A DNA stretch of 64,000 nucleotides from Butyrivibrio fibrisolvens (lineage in GTDB: Bacteria; Bacillota; Clostridia; Lachnospirales; Lachnospiraceae), in assembly GCF_023206215.1 (NCBI RefSeq), contig NZ_CP065800.1, positions 1,674,001 through 1,738,000 on the forward strand, written 5' to 3'. Shown piece by piece: positions 18,839 to 27,826 of this stretch. Positions within the stretch are counted from its first letter, which is position 1. Each line of letters opens with the position of its first letter. The position numbers and the translations under genes were made by a program. The notes beneath the pieces were generated by a model. It ran no database searches. It had not been told where the DNA came from and worked only from the letters and a program-made list of their open reading frames with translations.

Positions 18839-19870
18839 ATGACCGGAATCAATATTACTTCGCTAGATAGGCAGGTAAAAGACATTGGGCAGGAAATTTA
18901 CGCTGCGAATAAAACTAATAAGAATGGCAACATGAATTCGATCTCAGGCGCCAATCTTAAGGGTGAGAGTCTGGTAGATCAGCGCCGTGGGCTTGCCAGA
19001 AAGCAGGCTCTTAAGGTTGTCTCAGATGCCTTTGGAGGCGAGAAGAAGCTTGATGCACAGATGCAGGGGATCAAGGATGAGATCAAGCGCCTGCAGGATG
19101 TGATCAATGAGAAGAGCACTGATACCAGGGACAATGATGCTAAGTTAAAAGAGCTTCAGGAACAATATGGGATAGACCCGGACAGCGAAGAAAATAAGAA
19201 TCTTGACCAGCTTGCTCTTAAGATGAATCATTCAAAAGACGGTCTCTCAGACGAAGAGATGGGAAAGCTCTCGGAGTATCAGCAGCAGGCTCTTTACTAT
19301 GTGGCGAAGAATCAGCAGAATGCGCTTGATATCGACCAGGCCAAGGCTCAGCAGGCAGGGAATGTTCAAGGATATGCAGATATGAAAAGAGAACGTCTTA
19401 AATCCCAGGATATGCTCAAAGCACAGGATGCTGCTGAGGAGATCATGGAGGCTTCGAATGATGAGACGGTAGCTCTGTTGACACAGGAAATGATCGACAA
19501 TGTGGATGAAGAGCAGAAGGAGCGCGAAGAAGAGGCAAAAGAGGCTGCAGAAAAGAAGAAAGAAGAGAAGAAGGAAGAGGCAAAGAAGCTTGAAAAAGAA
19601 GCCATGCAGCAGGAAATGATCGAGAACATCAAAGAACATGCTACAGAGAGCCAGAGGACTAGCGCCGATGCAAAAAGAGCTGTCGCAAGGCGTGAGCGCG
19701 CTGAAGCAGATAATATCGATGCTGATAGTATGCAGAAGATGATAATCTCAGACGGAGCGTCTATGGAGGATACTCAGGATGCAGTTAACCTTGAGATTAA
19801 CAATATTCTCAACAAGCTGAGTCTTCTATCAAACGATGTAAAAGGAAGTGCTATAGATGATCAGATTTGA
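18839..19870 (+). CDS. Charged coiled-coil protein of unknown function
   Basis: A 343-residue soluble protein, very rich in Lys, Glu, Gln and Ala, without signal peptide or membrane helix. Residues ~70-110 and ~205-280 are strongly coiled-coil-like, the latter an almost pure Glu/Lys helix. The N-terminus (MTGINITSLDRQV) is unlike the rest. The start is decided by the ribosome site: GGAGGT at 18825-18830 is eight bases from the ATG at 18839 but only two from that at 18833. No family was recognised. A structural or cell-surface-assembly role is possible but unsupported. Confidence 0.6.
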   Translation: MTGINITSLDRQVKDIGQEIYAANKTNKNGNMNSISGANLKGESLVDQRRGLARKQALKVVSDAFGGEKKLDAQMQGIKDEIKRLQDVINEKSTDTRDNDAKLKELQEQYGIDPDSEENKNLDQLALKMNHSKDGLSDEEMGKLSEYQQQALYYVAKNQQNALDIDQAKAQQAGNVQGYADMKRERLKSQDMLKAQDAAEEIMEASNDETVALLTQEMIDNVDEEQKEREEEAKEAAEKKKEEKKEEAKKLEKEAMQQEMIENIKEHATESQRTSADAKRAVARRERAEADNIDADSMQKMIISDGASMEDTQDAVNLEINNILNKLSLLSNDVKGSAIDDQI

Positions 19871-19918
19871 CCTGGTAGATTGTATAGAACGTAAATTCAA
19901 TCTCAGAGGAGGATTATT

Positions 19919-20371
19919 ATGTTAGAAGTAGGAACCAAGGCACCTGATTTTGAACTCCCTGATCAGAACGGGACAATGCATTCTCTAAAGGATTATAGAG
20001 GTAAGAAGGTTATTTTGTATTTTTATCCTAAGGACAACACTTCCGGTTGTACTAAGCAGGCTTGCGGCTTTTCAGAAAGGTATCCTCAGTTTAGGGAAAA
20101 AGGCGCTGTTGTACTTGGAGTTAGTAAGGATACAGTGGCATCGCACAAGAAGTTCGAAGAAAAATATGGCCTTGCATTTACTCTACTAGCCGATCCTGAG
20201 CGTAAGGTGATAGAAGCTTACGATGTATGGAAAGAGAAAAAGAACTATGGAAAGGTATCCATGGGAGTTGTCAGGACGACATATCTGATCGATGAAGAAG
20301 GAATAATTATCAGAGCTGATGATAAAGTTAAAGCTGCAGATGATGCACAGAAGATGCTTGGACAGCTATAA
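19919..20371 (+). CDS. bcp: Thioredoxin-dependent peroxiredoxin, Bcp type
   Basis: A 150-residue AhpC/TSA-fold protein. The active site PKDNTSGCTKQAC has the peroxidatic Cys44 and a second Cys49, the arrangement of atypical two-Cys Bcp enzymes. It reduces hydroperoxides in the cytoplasm using thioredoxin, useful to a strict anaerobe under brief oxygen exposure. GAGGAGG precedes the start. Length is normal. Confidence 0.93.
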   Translation: MLEVGTKAPDFELPDQNGTMHSLKDYRGKKVILYFYPKDNTSGCTKQACGFSERYPQFREKGAVVLGVSKDTVASHKKFEEKYGLAFTLLADPERKVIEAYDVWKEKKNYGKVSMGVVRTTYLIDEEGIIIRADDKVKAADDAQKMLGQL

Positions 20372-20453
20372 ATAGAGATAGTGAGCTTAATGTCACCTAT
20401 GACAAGCAGATTCGTAAAAATACCGAAACATCTGCGAAAATATGCAAAATGTA

Positions 20454-20482
20454 TTGACAGTCTAACTAATTCATGGTAACTT
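20454..20482 (+). promoter_or_regulatory. Probable promoter of the glucose PTS gene
   Basis: TTGACA at 20454-20459 is followed after 17 bases by TAACTT at 20477-20482, a good -35 with a weak -10. It would start the transcript just before the RNA antiterminator. Confidence 0.55.
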
Positions 20483-20492
20483 CTATTACCGT

Positions 20493-20571
20493 AGTGTGTA
20501 ACTTGTAACCAATCAAGGCACGAACTATACATAATAACTTTTAGTATTTATGTGGGTTCGTGTCTTTTTTT
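20493..20571 (+). promoter_or_regulatory. Ribonucleic antiterminator (RAT) overlapping a leader terminator
   Basis: The stretch 20493-20523 (GTGTGTAACTTGTAACCAAT followed by CAAGGCACGAAC) resembles the LicT/GlcT RAT sites in the leaders of PTS genes. Its 3' half is also the 5' arm of a terminator: GGCACGAAC at 20517-20525 pairs with GTTCGTGTC at 20556-20564 and is followed by TTTTTT. Binding of a GlcT-type protein would prevent terminator folding. The antiterminator gene just downstream is the expected partner. Confidence 0.8.
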
Positions 20572-20660
20572 ATGCCCTAAACCCATCACCAGCATTAAAA
20601 AGACAATTTCTAATCCTCATAAATACGCAATAAAAATTTTCATGTATAGGAGAATTAGAA

Positions 20661-22780
20661 ATGAAAGACAAATTATTTGGTGTATTGCAGCGTGTTGGAC
20701 GTTCCTTCATGCTCCCAATCGCAATCCTTCCGGTAGCAGGTCTGCTTCTTGGAATCGGTGGTTCATTCACCAACACAACTATGCTTGAGACATATGGTCT
20801 TACAAGCGTTTTAGGCCCTGGCACAGTAGGTAATGCTATCCTTACTGTTATGAATGAGGCCGGTAACATAGTATTTGCCAACTTGCCTATTATATTTGCT
20901 ATTGGTGTAGCAATCGGTATGGCAAAGAAAAAGAAGTTGCAGCTCTTGCAGCAGCTATCGCATTCCTTATCATGCATGCTTCAATCGGCGCTATGATCAC
21001 AATTCACGGTGGTCCTGAGGCCATGCTTGATGGTGCAACAACATCAGTTTGCGGTATCACTTCATTACAGATGGGTGTATTCGGTGGTATGATCGTAGGT
21101 CTTGGTGTTGCTTCACTTCACAACAAGTTCTATAAGATCCAGCTTCCACAGGTATTATCATTCTTTGGTGGTACAAGATTCGTTCCTATCATCTCAGGTC
21201 TGGTATACACAGCAGTTGGTATTTTAATGTTCTTCGTATGGCCATTCGTACAGCAGGGCATCTACGCAGTAGGTGGTGTTGTTCTTGCTTCCGGCTACGC
21301 AGGAACATGGGTATATGGACTTATGGAAAGACTTCTTATTCCATTTGGTCTTCACCACGTATTCTACCTTCCTTTCTGGCAGACAGCTCTGGGTGGTACA
21401 CTGGAAGTTAACGGTCAGATGATCGAAGGTGCACAGAACATCTTCTTTGCACAGCTTGGTGCACAGAACACAATTGATCACTTTGCAGTATCAGCTACAA
21501 GATTCATGTCCGGTAAGTTCCCATTCATGATCCTTGGTCTTCCCGGTGCAGCACTTGCTATGTATAGAACAGCTCTTCCTGAGAAAAAGAAGGAAGTAGG
21601 AGGTCTTCTTCTTTCAGCAGCTCTTACATCAATGCTTACAGGTATCACAGAGCCTATCGAGTTCACATTCTTATTCGTAGCTCCGGCTCTTTATGGTATC
21701 CACTGCGTATTCGCAGGTGCAGCTTACATGCTTATGCACATCCTTGGAGTTGGTGTTGGTATGACATTCTCAGGTGGTGTCATCGACTTGATCCTCTTTG
21801 GTATTCTTCCCGGCAATGCTAAGACAAGCTGGGTATGGGTTCCTGTAGTAGGTCTTGGTTATTTCGTAGTTTACTACTTCCTTTTCAGCTTCCTTATCAA
21901 GAAGTTTGACCTTAAGACACCAGGACGTGATGCTGATGAAGAAGTTAAGCTTTACAGACGTTCTGATTACAATGCAAAGAAGGAGTCTGTTTCTGACAAC
22001 ACTTCTGAGAAGATCACTAATGGTCTTGGTGGTAAGGCTAACATCTCAGATGTTGACTGCTGCGCAACAAGACTTCGTATTACAGTTAAGAAGTCTGAGC
22101 TTGTTAATGATGCAATGCTGAAGGCTACAGGAGCTTCAGGGGTAGTACACAAGGGTAACGGCGTTCAGATCATTTACGGACCTCACGTTACAGTTATCAA
22201 GTCTAATCTTGAAGATTATCTTGAGACAGCTCCAAATGTAGAATATAATGAAGCAAAAGACACAGCTGCCACTGAGGCTAAAAAGGAAACTTCTAATGAG
22301 CCTACAGGCAAAGTTGTAAAGACAGTTGTTCTTGGTAGCCCGCTTTCTGGTGTTGCTGCTGATCTTTCAGAGACACCGGATGATGTTTTTGCACAGAAGA
22401 TGATGGGTGATGGCGCGGTTGTAACTCCTAATGATGGTAAGGTAGTTGCTCCGGCAGACGGAACAGTAGTATTTGTATTTGATACAAAGCATGCGATCGG
22501 ATTCAAGACAGATGATGATGTAGCTATGCTCCTTCACTTTGGTATAGATACAGTTAAGCTTAAGGGTGAAGGCTTCAATGTACACGTAACTAATGGACAG
22601 AAGGTTAAGAAGGGTGATGTTCTTATGGAGGCAGATTTAGATTTCATTTCTAAGAATGCTCCTTCAATTGCAACGCCGGTTCTTTGCACAGAACTTAAGG
22701 CTAATCAGAAGCTTCGTCGTATTGGGGATGGCAGTATAAGTGTCGGCGATGATTTACTTGCAGTAGATTTTTACGAGTAA
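20661..22780 (+). pseudogene. ptsG: Glucose PTS transporter EIICBA (PtsG), frameshifted at an A5 run
   Basis: Read with one added base this is a 706-residue PtsG in the order EIIC-EIIB-EIIA, closely resembling B. subtilis PtsG (LPIAILPVAGLLLGIGGSF, LIPFGLHHVFYLPFW, GITEPIEFTF). EIIB keeps the phosphocysteine motif CATRLR and EIIA the HAIGF and LLHFGIDTV histidine motifs. As given, frame is lost at the A5 run 20928-20932: after GMAKKKK the sequence should continue EVAALAAAIAFLIMHAS, which is in the -1 frame. Translation of the second part could restart only at 20972. A missing base (real or sequencing error) explains it; slippage on G-AAA-AAG would also restore exactly this frame. It imports and phosphorylates glucose when intact. 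Confidence 0.85.
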
Positions 22781-22800
22781 GCATATTTTAGGAGTTTCAA

Positions 22801-23634
22801 ATGTATAGAGTTGAGAAGGTGTTAAATCACAACGCTCTTATCGGAATACCTTAGAATACTACACAGGAATATTTGATTTTGGGCAAGGGAGTTGGATTTG
22901 GCAAGCATGTTGGTGAGACAATAGATATCACTGATGACTGCAAGATCTATTCCTTAAAAGAGTCTACAGAGCGTGGAGATAAAAAGGATTTAGCTACTAG
23001 TATTGATCCGGTATATCTTGAAATCTCCAACGAATTATTAGATGGGGCAGAGGCAGAATTTAAGATTATCGACAGAGACGTTCTGCTGCCTCTGGCCGAT
23101 CATATTGAATATGCTGTAAAAAGAAGCAAAAATAATGAACAACTTAGAAATCCCTTGACTGACGATATCAGAGTTCTATTTCATGCTGAGTTTAAAGTTG
23201 CAGAAAAGTCCAAAGATATCATATATGATCGTCTGGGCGTAAATCTGACTGATGATGAGATAGGTTATATCGCACTTCATATTCATTCTTCCATTATGGA
23301 TCAAGCTGTCTCACAGGCTATGCAGATGGCAGAGGCAGTCAGACAGTGCGTCAATCTGGTAGAAGCTGAAACTGGCAAGGGGATTGATATTCAATCATTG
23401 TCGTACAATAGGTTGTTGAATCATATTAGATATATGATCGCTCGTACCCTCAAGGGCGAAGTTATAAAATTAGATATGAACGATTATGTTAATGCTATGG
23501 CAGCAAATTCATTCAAAATGGCTACTAAAATTTGTGATGAATTAGGTAAGAGTCTTGGTAAAGTAATCGATAGTGCAGAAATCGGATATCTCGCTTTACA
23601 TATCGAGAGAATTGTTCGTGATGAGATAGATTGA
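22801..23634 (+). pseudogene. glcT: GlcT/LicT-family antiterminator with an amber codon in the RNA-binding domain
   Basis: The frame from ATG 22801 (AGGAG ten bases upstream) encodes MYRVEKVLNHNALIGIP, then TAG at 22852-22854, then continues in the same frame with EYLILGKGVGFGKHVGE and two complete PRD domains to 23634. Without the stop it is a normal 277-residue antiterminator: CAT RNA-binding domain (1-55), PRD1 (~70-165) and PRD2 (~175-275) with the regulatory histidines (DHIEYAV, ALHIHSS, LNHIRYM, LALHIERI). The stop removes the N-terminal third of the CAT domain, and a restart at TTG 22873 would give a protein unlikely to bind RNA. A single substitution from CAG, AAG or GAG explains it. 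Confidence 0.82.
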
Positions 23635-23643
23635 TCTGTATAG

Positions 23644-23684
23644 AAAATAGCTTGCTTATTAATTAGGCAGGCTATTTTTGTATT
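23644..23684 (+). terminator. Terminator after the antiterminator gene
   Basis: AAAATAGCTTGC pairs with GCAGGCTATTTT (one G-T pair) around an 11-base loop, followed by T residues. Confidence 0.8.
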
Positions 23685-23749
23685 ATGCTTCCGGTAAAAA
23701 TGCTGATTGGAGAAGCGCTGTTTTCGACTTTTATGAATATTTAAGTTCT

Positions 23750-23780
23750 ATTCATTACAATAAACTGTCCATTCATGACA
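23750..23780 (+). promoter_or_regulatory. Tandem LytTR-type binding site upstream of the response regulator
   Basis: ATTCATTACA (23750-23759) and ATTCATGACA (23771-23780) are direct repeats 21 bases apart, the two-turn spacing typical of LytTR regulators. A third related ATTCATGATA is at 23800. The site lies ~140 bases before the LytTR response regulator and suggests autoregulation. The same pair recurs at 26111-26141. Confidence 0.65.
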
Positions 23781-23917
23781 TGAATATATAAAGAGTATGA
23801 TTCATGATAATATTATAAATATAGTTTAAGTATAAATGCTTACATGGATGTCCGTGCTAAGCATTTTTGTGTTATCAAGGCATATCACCAAACAAATGCG
23901 AATTGAGGAAAATGCAA

Positions 23918-24682
23918 ATGGATAAATATCATTTTGCAGTATGTGATGACGAGGAAGTTGTCAGAAGCCTGATTGCCGGTTGGCTTTTAAAGAGCCCATA
24001 TAAAGGGGTGATAAAAGAATATGATTCCGGGGAAAAGCTGCTCAAAGATATTGATGCCGGAGCGAAGCTTGATATCCTTTTTCTAGACATAGCAATGGGC
24101 GAGGCTGATGGTATCGATACTGCAAGAGAACTTGGTAAGAGAGTAGAAAAAAGTGGCAGAAGTATGCGTGCTTCAAGGCCTCTGATAATATATGTCACAG
24201 GTATTCCAGACAGGATGGGAGATGCCTTTGGGGTAAGGGCATATGGATACCTGCTAAAGCCTATAACACGTGAAATGTTCGAAGCTGAGCTTCAAAGAGC
24301 AGTAGATGAGCTGTCAAGACTGGATGCGCAGATGGTATGCGAGACCATTTATGAGGGAAAGGAAGCTGAGAGCATTACCCTTCAATCTGGGAGAATAACT
24401 GTAAATGCAGCCCTTAAGGATATCCTCTATATTGAAAGTAGCGGGAGAAAGACTATGGTCCATTTTAATGATAATACATATGATGTTTACAAAAAGATGG
24501 AGGAGTTTGAGAAAATACTGGGTAGATCATTTTTCAGGATTCATAGAGGATATCTGGTAAACATGCAGCATGTCAAGGGGTATTCAAGAACAGAAGTTTA
24601 TATGGACAATGGTGATTTTCTTTTAATTTCGAAGTATAAGTATCCTGACTTTACCAAAGCATACATGGATTTTATATCATAA
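23918..24682 (+). CDS. LytTR-family response regulator (AgrA/LytR-like)
   Basis: A 254-residue regulator. The receiver domain (1-~130) has acidic pair D10-D11, phospho-acceptor Asp57 (LFLDIA), a VTG switch residue and Lys114 in LLKP. The C-terminal LytTR domain (~155-254) has IESSGRKT, FRIHRGYLVNM and a YMDNGDFLLIS strand. Such proteins bind direct repeats about 21 bases apart, and such repeats stand upstream. The start at 23918 is eight bases from GAGGA; ATG 23912 is too close. The kinase gene follows after 22 bases. Confidence 0.92.
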   Translation: MDKYHFAVCDDEEVVRSLIAGWLLKSPYKGVIKEYDSGEKLLKDIDAGAKLDILFLDIAMGEADGIDTARELGKRVEKSGRSMRASRPLIIYVTGIPDRMGDAFGVRAYGYLLKPITREMFEAELQRAVDELSRLDAQMVCETIYEGKEAESITLQSGRITVNAALKDILYIESSGRKTMVHFNDNTYDVYKKMEEFEKILGRSFFRIHRGYLVNMQHVKGYSRTEVYMDNGDFLLISKYKYPDFTKAYMDFIS

Positions 24683-24704
24683 AATATTTGGGAGTTGATG
24701 GCTT

Positions 24705-26105
24705 ATGTCAAAAGAACTTTTTTCTGTATTTCAGGATGGCTATGGTTATGCCATGATCCTGGTTAGAGGTATATTTCTAGGACTGATGATAAAGACATTT
24801 ATCAGTGACTCTGTACTTGATAAAAAGAAAAACATAATTCTTTCAGCAGTAGTGACAGTAGAAGGCTTAGTTTTATTTTCTCTACCCATATCAACAAGAG
24901 GTATATGGACATATATAAGTCTTATCACGGTTCTTGCTGTCTTCTTTTTCTATAACAGGCAGTATATGCCGCATATCGCTTTTGTATTGCTTCTATGGAC
25001 CAATGTTTTCTATGTATGGTTTTTGATAAATATAGTGACTAATGACATTTTCAGTGACCTGCTCATAGAGACTTTGAATTATTCATCAGAAAATGTAATG
25101 GACGAGATGTATGGAAGGATGGCGTGGCTGTTTGTCATCTCTATTCTTCTTTTGATAGTTTTTTCTATGATCTCGCACTGTATTATTAAAATGATATGCA
25201 AAAAGAAATATGATATGTCCTGGACTGAAGCTCTGTATCTGTCTGTCTATTCAATAATCTCTTATTTTATGGTGTACATGATTGCAGAGGTCATGATAGT
25301 TCCCTTGGAAAACGAGGTCTTTATACTTTTTGATGAAAAGAAAGATCTAGAATGGATGATGCCAGTTCTGGCGACTCTCATTTTTATAGGTGAAATGTCA
25401 GCCATTGCAACATGGCAAAGATACAGAAGATTAAAGGAAGAAGATCTTTTACTTCAGGAACAGGTGCAGGAGCAGGGATATATACGAAAAAAGATAGAGT
25501 ACACAGAAAAGTATCAGGAACAGATAAGAACGCTCCGCCATGATATGGCTGGAAAACTAATGATCCTGAAAAGCTTTCTGGATGGTGGCAGATATAAAGA
25601 TGCTTCGAAGTTCCTTAGTGAAATGGATATAGAACTTAGTAGTGGCGCAGTGAAATACTCTACAGGGAATGCAGTTACCGATGTTGTCATAAATGAGGCA
25701 GCTGCTATCTGTGAGAAAAAGTCATGCATATTTGACTGCAATTTCTCTTTTACCGAAGATAAAGGAATCACGGCTATAGATATGGCAATTATTCTTAACA
25801 ACCTTTTGGACAATGCGATCGAAGCCATAACATCTATTCCTGCAGATGAGCGATATATAAGGCTTAGTGGAGCATCAAAGGCTAATTTTTATCTGATCAG
25901 AATTGAAAATTCTTATGACGGAGAGGTGATTCGGAATAATGATAATGGAATAATCAGCAAAAAGAAAAATGATCCTGACTTGTGTCCTCATGGCATTGGG
26001 CTTAAGAGTGTTGCCAGTATAGCAGAAAAGTATCTGGGAGCAGTAGATATTAAAACAGAAGATAGGACTTTTGAAGTTAAAGTAATGCTGCAAAATGCAA
26101 GATGA
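24705..26105 (+). CDS. AgrC-like sensor histidine kinase
   Basis: A 466-residue membrane kinase. About six membrane helices fill the first ~230 residues. A short dimerisation/H-box segment has His279 in TLRHDMAGK, and a GHKL ATPase follows with the N-box NNLLDNAIEA and G-box HGIGLKS. It should phosphorylate the response regulator encoded just upstream. AgrC-type kinases sense peptides, but no AgrB-like protease or obvious signal-peptide gene was found nearby, so the signal is unknown. Confidence 0.9.
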   Translation: MSKELFSVFQDGYGYAMILVRGIFLGLMIKTFISDSVLDKKKNIILSAVVTVEGLVLFSLPISTRGIWTYISLITVLAVFFFYNRQYMPHIAFVLLLWTNVFYVWFLINIVTNDIFSDLLIETLNYSSENVMDEMYGRMAWLFVISILLLIVFSMISHCIIKMICKKKYDMSWTEALYLSVYSIISYFMVYMIAEVMIVPLENEVFILFDEKKDLEWMMPVLATLIFIGEMSAIATWQRYRRLKEEDLLLQEQVQEQGYIRKKIEYTEKYQEQIRTLRHDMAGKLMILKSFLDGGRYKDASKFLSEMDIELSSGAVKYSTGNAVTDVVINEAAAICEKKSCIFDCNFSFTEDKGITAIDMAIILNNLLDNAIEAITSIPADERYIRLSGASKANFYLIRIENSYDGEVIRNNDNGIISKKKNDPDLCPHGIGLKSVASIAEKYLGAVDIKTEDRTFEVKVMLQNAR

Positions 26106-26110
26106 TAACT

Positions 26111-26141
26111 ATTCATTACACCAGAATGTCCGTTCATGCCA
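26111..26141 (+). promoter_or_regulatory. Second tandem LytTR-type site, upstream of the EF-hand gene
   Basis: ATTCATTACA (26111-26120) and GTTCATGCCA (26132-26141) are again 21 bases apart, and the intervening TGTCC is shared with the 23750 site. This suggests the two-component system also controls the next gene. Confidence 0.65.
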
Positions 26142-26178
26142 AAGCTATTTAATCGCCTCTTTCTAAGGACGATACTTA

Positions 26179-26272
26179 GTTTGAAAGTGTTACACTTTCA
26201 AACCCAAATTGATGAAGCGAGCTCCATCGATTTGAACCATTAGTCACTCGCTTTGCTCGCGACATGAGGTTA
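26179..26272. repeat. Three-hairpin intergenic element, copy A
   Basis: GTTTGAAAG/CTTTCAAAC forms hairpin 1; AAATTGATG/CATCGATTT forms hairpin 2; CTCGCTTTGCTCGCGAC carries hairpin 3, ending in ATGAGGTT. The same layout with different stem bases is at 55577-55671. Confidence 0.65.
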
Positions 26273-26312
26273 AGTTTGAAACAAAGCGTATGTTGATAAA
26301 GAGGTGATTTTT

Positions 26313-27296
26313 ATGAAGATAGCAAATAGTGTTGTGAATTCAGGTGCAAACTACAGCTATCAAAAGGATTTGGCAACAACTGGTGCAGGGACTGGCGGAT
26401 TTTTTGCAGGATTTGTAGAAAAGCATGTTGAAAAAGAAAAAACGGATTACAGAGCATCCGGCAAGGTACAGACAGAGGATGGAAGGCAGATCGAGGTAGA
26501 TATTGATGTAAGCATGGCAAGAAAAAAAGAACATGAAACTTTCATAGCTATGTCTTCGCCTCTGGATAATCTTTTTGATCCCTTGATCATTAATACAAGT
26601 GCGCAGACTTCCGGGCTAAGTGATAAGAAGTTTACATTTGATCTAGATGCGGATGGTAAGAAGGACGAAATCTCCATGACCAAAGCTGGAAGCGGATTCC
26701 TTGCCATTGATAAAAACGGTGATGGCAAGATAAATGATGGCAAAGAGCTCTTTGGAGTAAAGAGCGGAGATGGTTTTAAGGATCTGGCGGAGTACGATAC
26801 TGATGGAAATGGCTGGATCGATGAGAATGATGAGTCGTTTGATAAGCTCAAGGTCTGGAACAAGACAGATGATGGCAAGGATGAGCTAAAGAGCCTCAAA
26901 GATTCAGGAGTAGGAGCCATATACCTTGGTGCAGAAAATACTGAGTTCACATTGGATGGTACAGATGGAGTCTTGGACGGTAAGGTAAGAAAGACAGGAT
27001 TCTTTCTTAAGGAAAACGGCGGGGCAGGAACAATTCAGCATGTTGACCTTGCAATTAAGGGACGTGAGTCAGAGCTATTGAGCTCAGCAGAAAAGCTGGA
27101 TGAGATTCTTGAGAAGATGCGCAGCGAGAGCTCTCAGAGAAGGCGCAGCAATAATAGTAGTGATAATGCAAGGCGCCGTGCTCAAAGAGAAGCCAGGCAG
27201 AAAAAACAGCTCGAAGAACATCAGAAACGTAAAGAATTAAACAAAAAGCTGACCGAAAAAGCCATCGAGCGTAGAAAAGAGCTATATGGAACTTGA
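26313..27296 (+). CDS. EF-hand calcium-binding protein of unknown function
   Basis: A 327-residue protein without signal peptide. Its centre holds EF-hand-type loops, clearest in DKNGDGKINDGKE and DTDGNGWIDENDE, with a third Asp-rich loop DLDADGKKDE before them; these should bind calcium. The last ~60 residues are a highly basic helix rich in Arg, Gln and Lys. The start at 26313 has GAGGT seven bases upstream, unlike the in-frame GTG at 26304. It stands downstream of a tandem LytTR site and the three-hairpin element, so it may be a target of the adjacent two-component system. Its role is unknown. Confidence 0.75.
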   Translation: MKIANSVVNSGANYSYQKDLATTGAGTGGFFAGFVEKHVEKEKTDYRASGKVQTEDGRQIEVDIDVSMARKKEHETFIAMSSPLDNLFDPLIINTSAQTSGLSDKKFTFDLDADGKKDEISMTKAGSGFLAIDKNGDGKINDGKELFGVKSGDGFKDLAEYDTDGNGWIDENDESFDKLKVWNKTDDGKDELKSLKDSGVGAIYLGAENTEFTLDGTDGVLDGKVRKTGFFLKENGGAGTIQHVDLAIKGRESELLSSAEKLDEILEKMRSESSQRRRSNNSSDNARRRAQREARQKKQLEEHQKRKELNKKLTEKAIERRKELYGT

Positions 27297-27314
27297 TGGA
27301 TACCGTTACCGTCT

Positions 27315-27324
27315 ATTCATTACA
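27315..27324 (+). promoter_or_regulatory. Single LytTR-type half-site
   Basis: ATTCATTACA, preceded by CT as at 23748 and CT/A as at 26109, occurs once here without a convincing second half 21 bases on. It lies upstream of the orphan LytTR gene. Confidence 0.4.
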
Positions 27325-27376
27325 TTGGTGTTAATTAACTGATTGTTTTGCCGATACAGTTATTAGCAAAGGATCT

Positions 27377-27424
27377 GCCGGATATCAAAGGAATGAACAA
27401 TTCCATGATATCCGGCTTTTTGTT
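27377..27424 (+). terminator. Terminator after the EF-hand gene
   Basis: GCCGGATATC pairs with GATATCCGGC, with an inner GGAAT/ATTCC stem, and is followed by TTTT. It precedes the orphan LytTR gene by 34 bases, so it could also act as a leader attenuator of that gene. Confidence 0.75.
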
Positions 27425-27457
27425 TCCTGAGTTATGAAAGGAGGTGTTTATGCACTA

Positions 27458-27760
27458 ATGAGTTTTCCGTTGGTAGAAGGGGATGCGGATTTGAGATACG
27501 AGGACATTGTCTTCATTGATACCTGCGGACGGAAATGTGTTTTTCATACTGTAGATGGAAGAGTGTTCCAGATATACAGAAAACTGGATGTTCTTCAGAA
27601 AGAGTTTGAAAAACATGGATTTATCAGGTGCCATAGGTGCTATATGATAAACCGCCATTTTGCTGTATCACTAAAGAACTATGTAATTACACTAAGTGAT
27701 GGGAGTACATTTTCTGTTTCAAGAGCACGATATGGGGATGTAAAAGAAAAACTATTATGA
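27458..27760 (+). CDS. Stand-alone LytTR DNA-binding protein
   Basis: A 100-residue protein consisting only of a LytTR domain (IVFIDTCGRKCVFH, FIRCHRCYMINRHF, LSDGSTFSVSRARY) without receiver domain. It could compete with or modulate the response regulator at 23918. Start choice is uncertain: ATG 27458 is 13 bases from AAAGGAGG, whereas ATG 27434 lies upstream of that site and has none of its own. The Shine-Dalgarno is best placed for ATG 27450, which opens the two-codon frame ATG-CAC-TAA whose stop overlaps ATG 27458. Confidence 0.8.
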   Translation: MSFPLVEGDADLRYEDIVFIDTCGRKCVFHTVDGRVFQIYRKLDVLQKEFEKHGFIRCHRCYMINRHFAVSLKNYVITLSDGSTFSVSRARYGDVKEKLL

Positions 27761-27826
27761 CCACTTGGCCCTTTACGGAGAGTGGTGCGGCTTTGAATGA
27801 CAGATTAGCTGCAGAAAGGAACACTT

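Noticed and set aside
20927..20940. Programmed -1 frameshift in ptsG
   Set aside because: The G-AAA-AAG site would restore the frame, but no PTS gene is known to use it and no clear downstream stimulator is seen; a missing base is simpler, especially as two other genes show the same lesion.
22873..23634. Antiterminator treated as an intact gene starting at TTG 22873
   Set aside because: The start lies inside the conserved RNA-binding domain, has no ribosome site, and the homologous upstream part is present in the same frame before the TAG.
26105..26304. AgrD-like signal-peptide gene beside the AgrC-like kinase
   Set aside because: No small frame with a ribosome site and a cysteine-containing core was found, and no AgrB-like gene is present.
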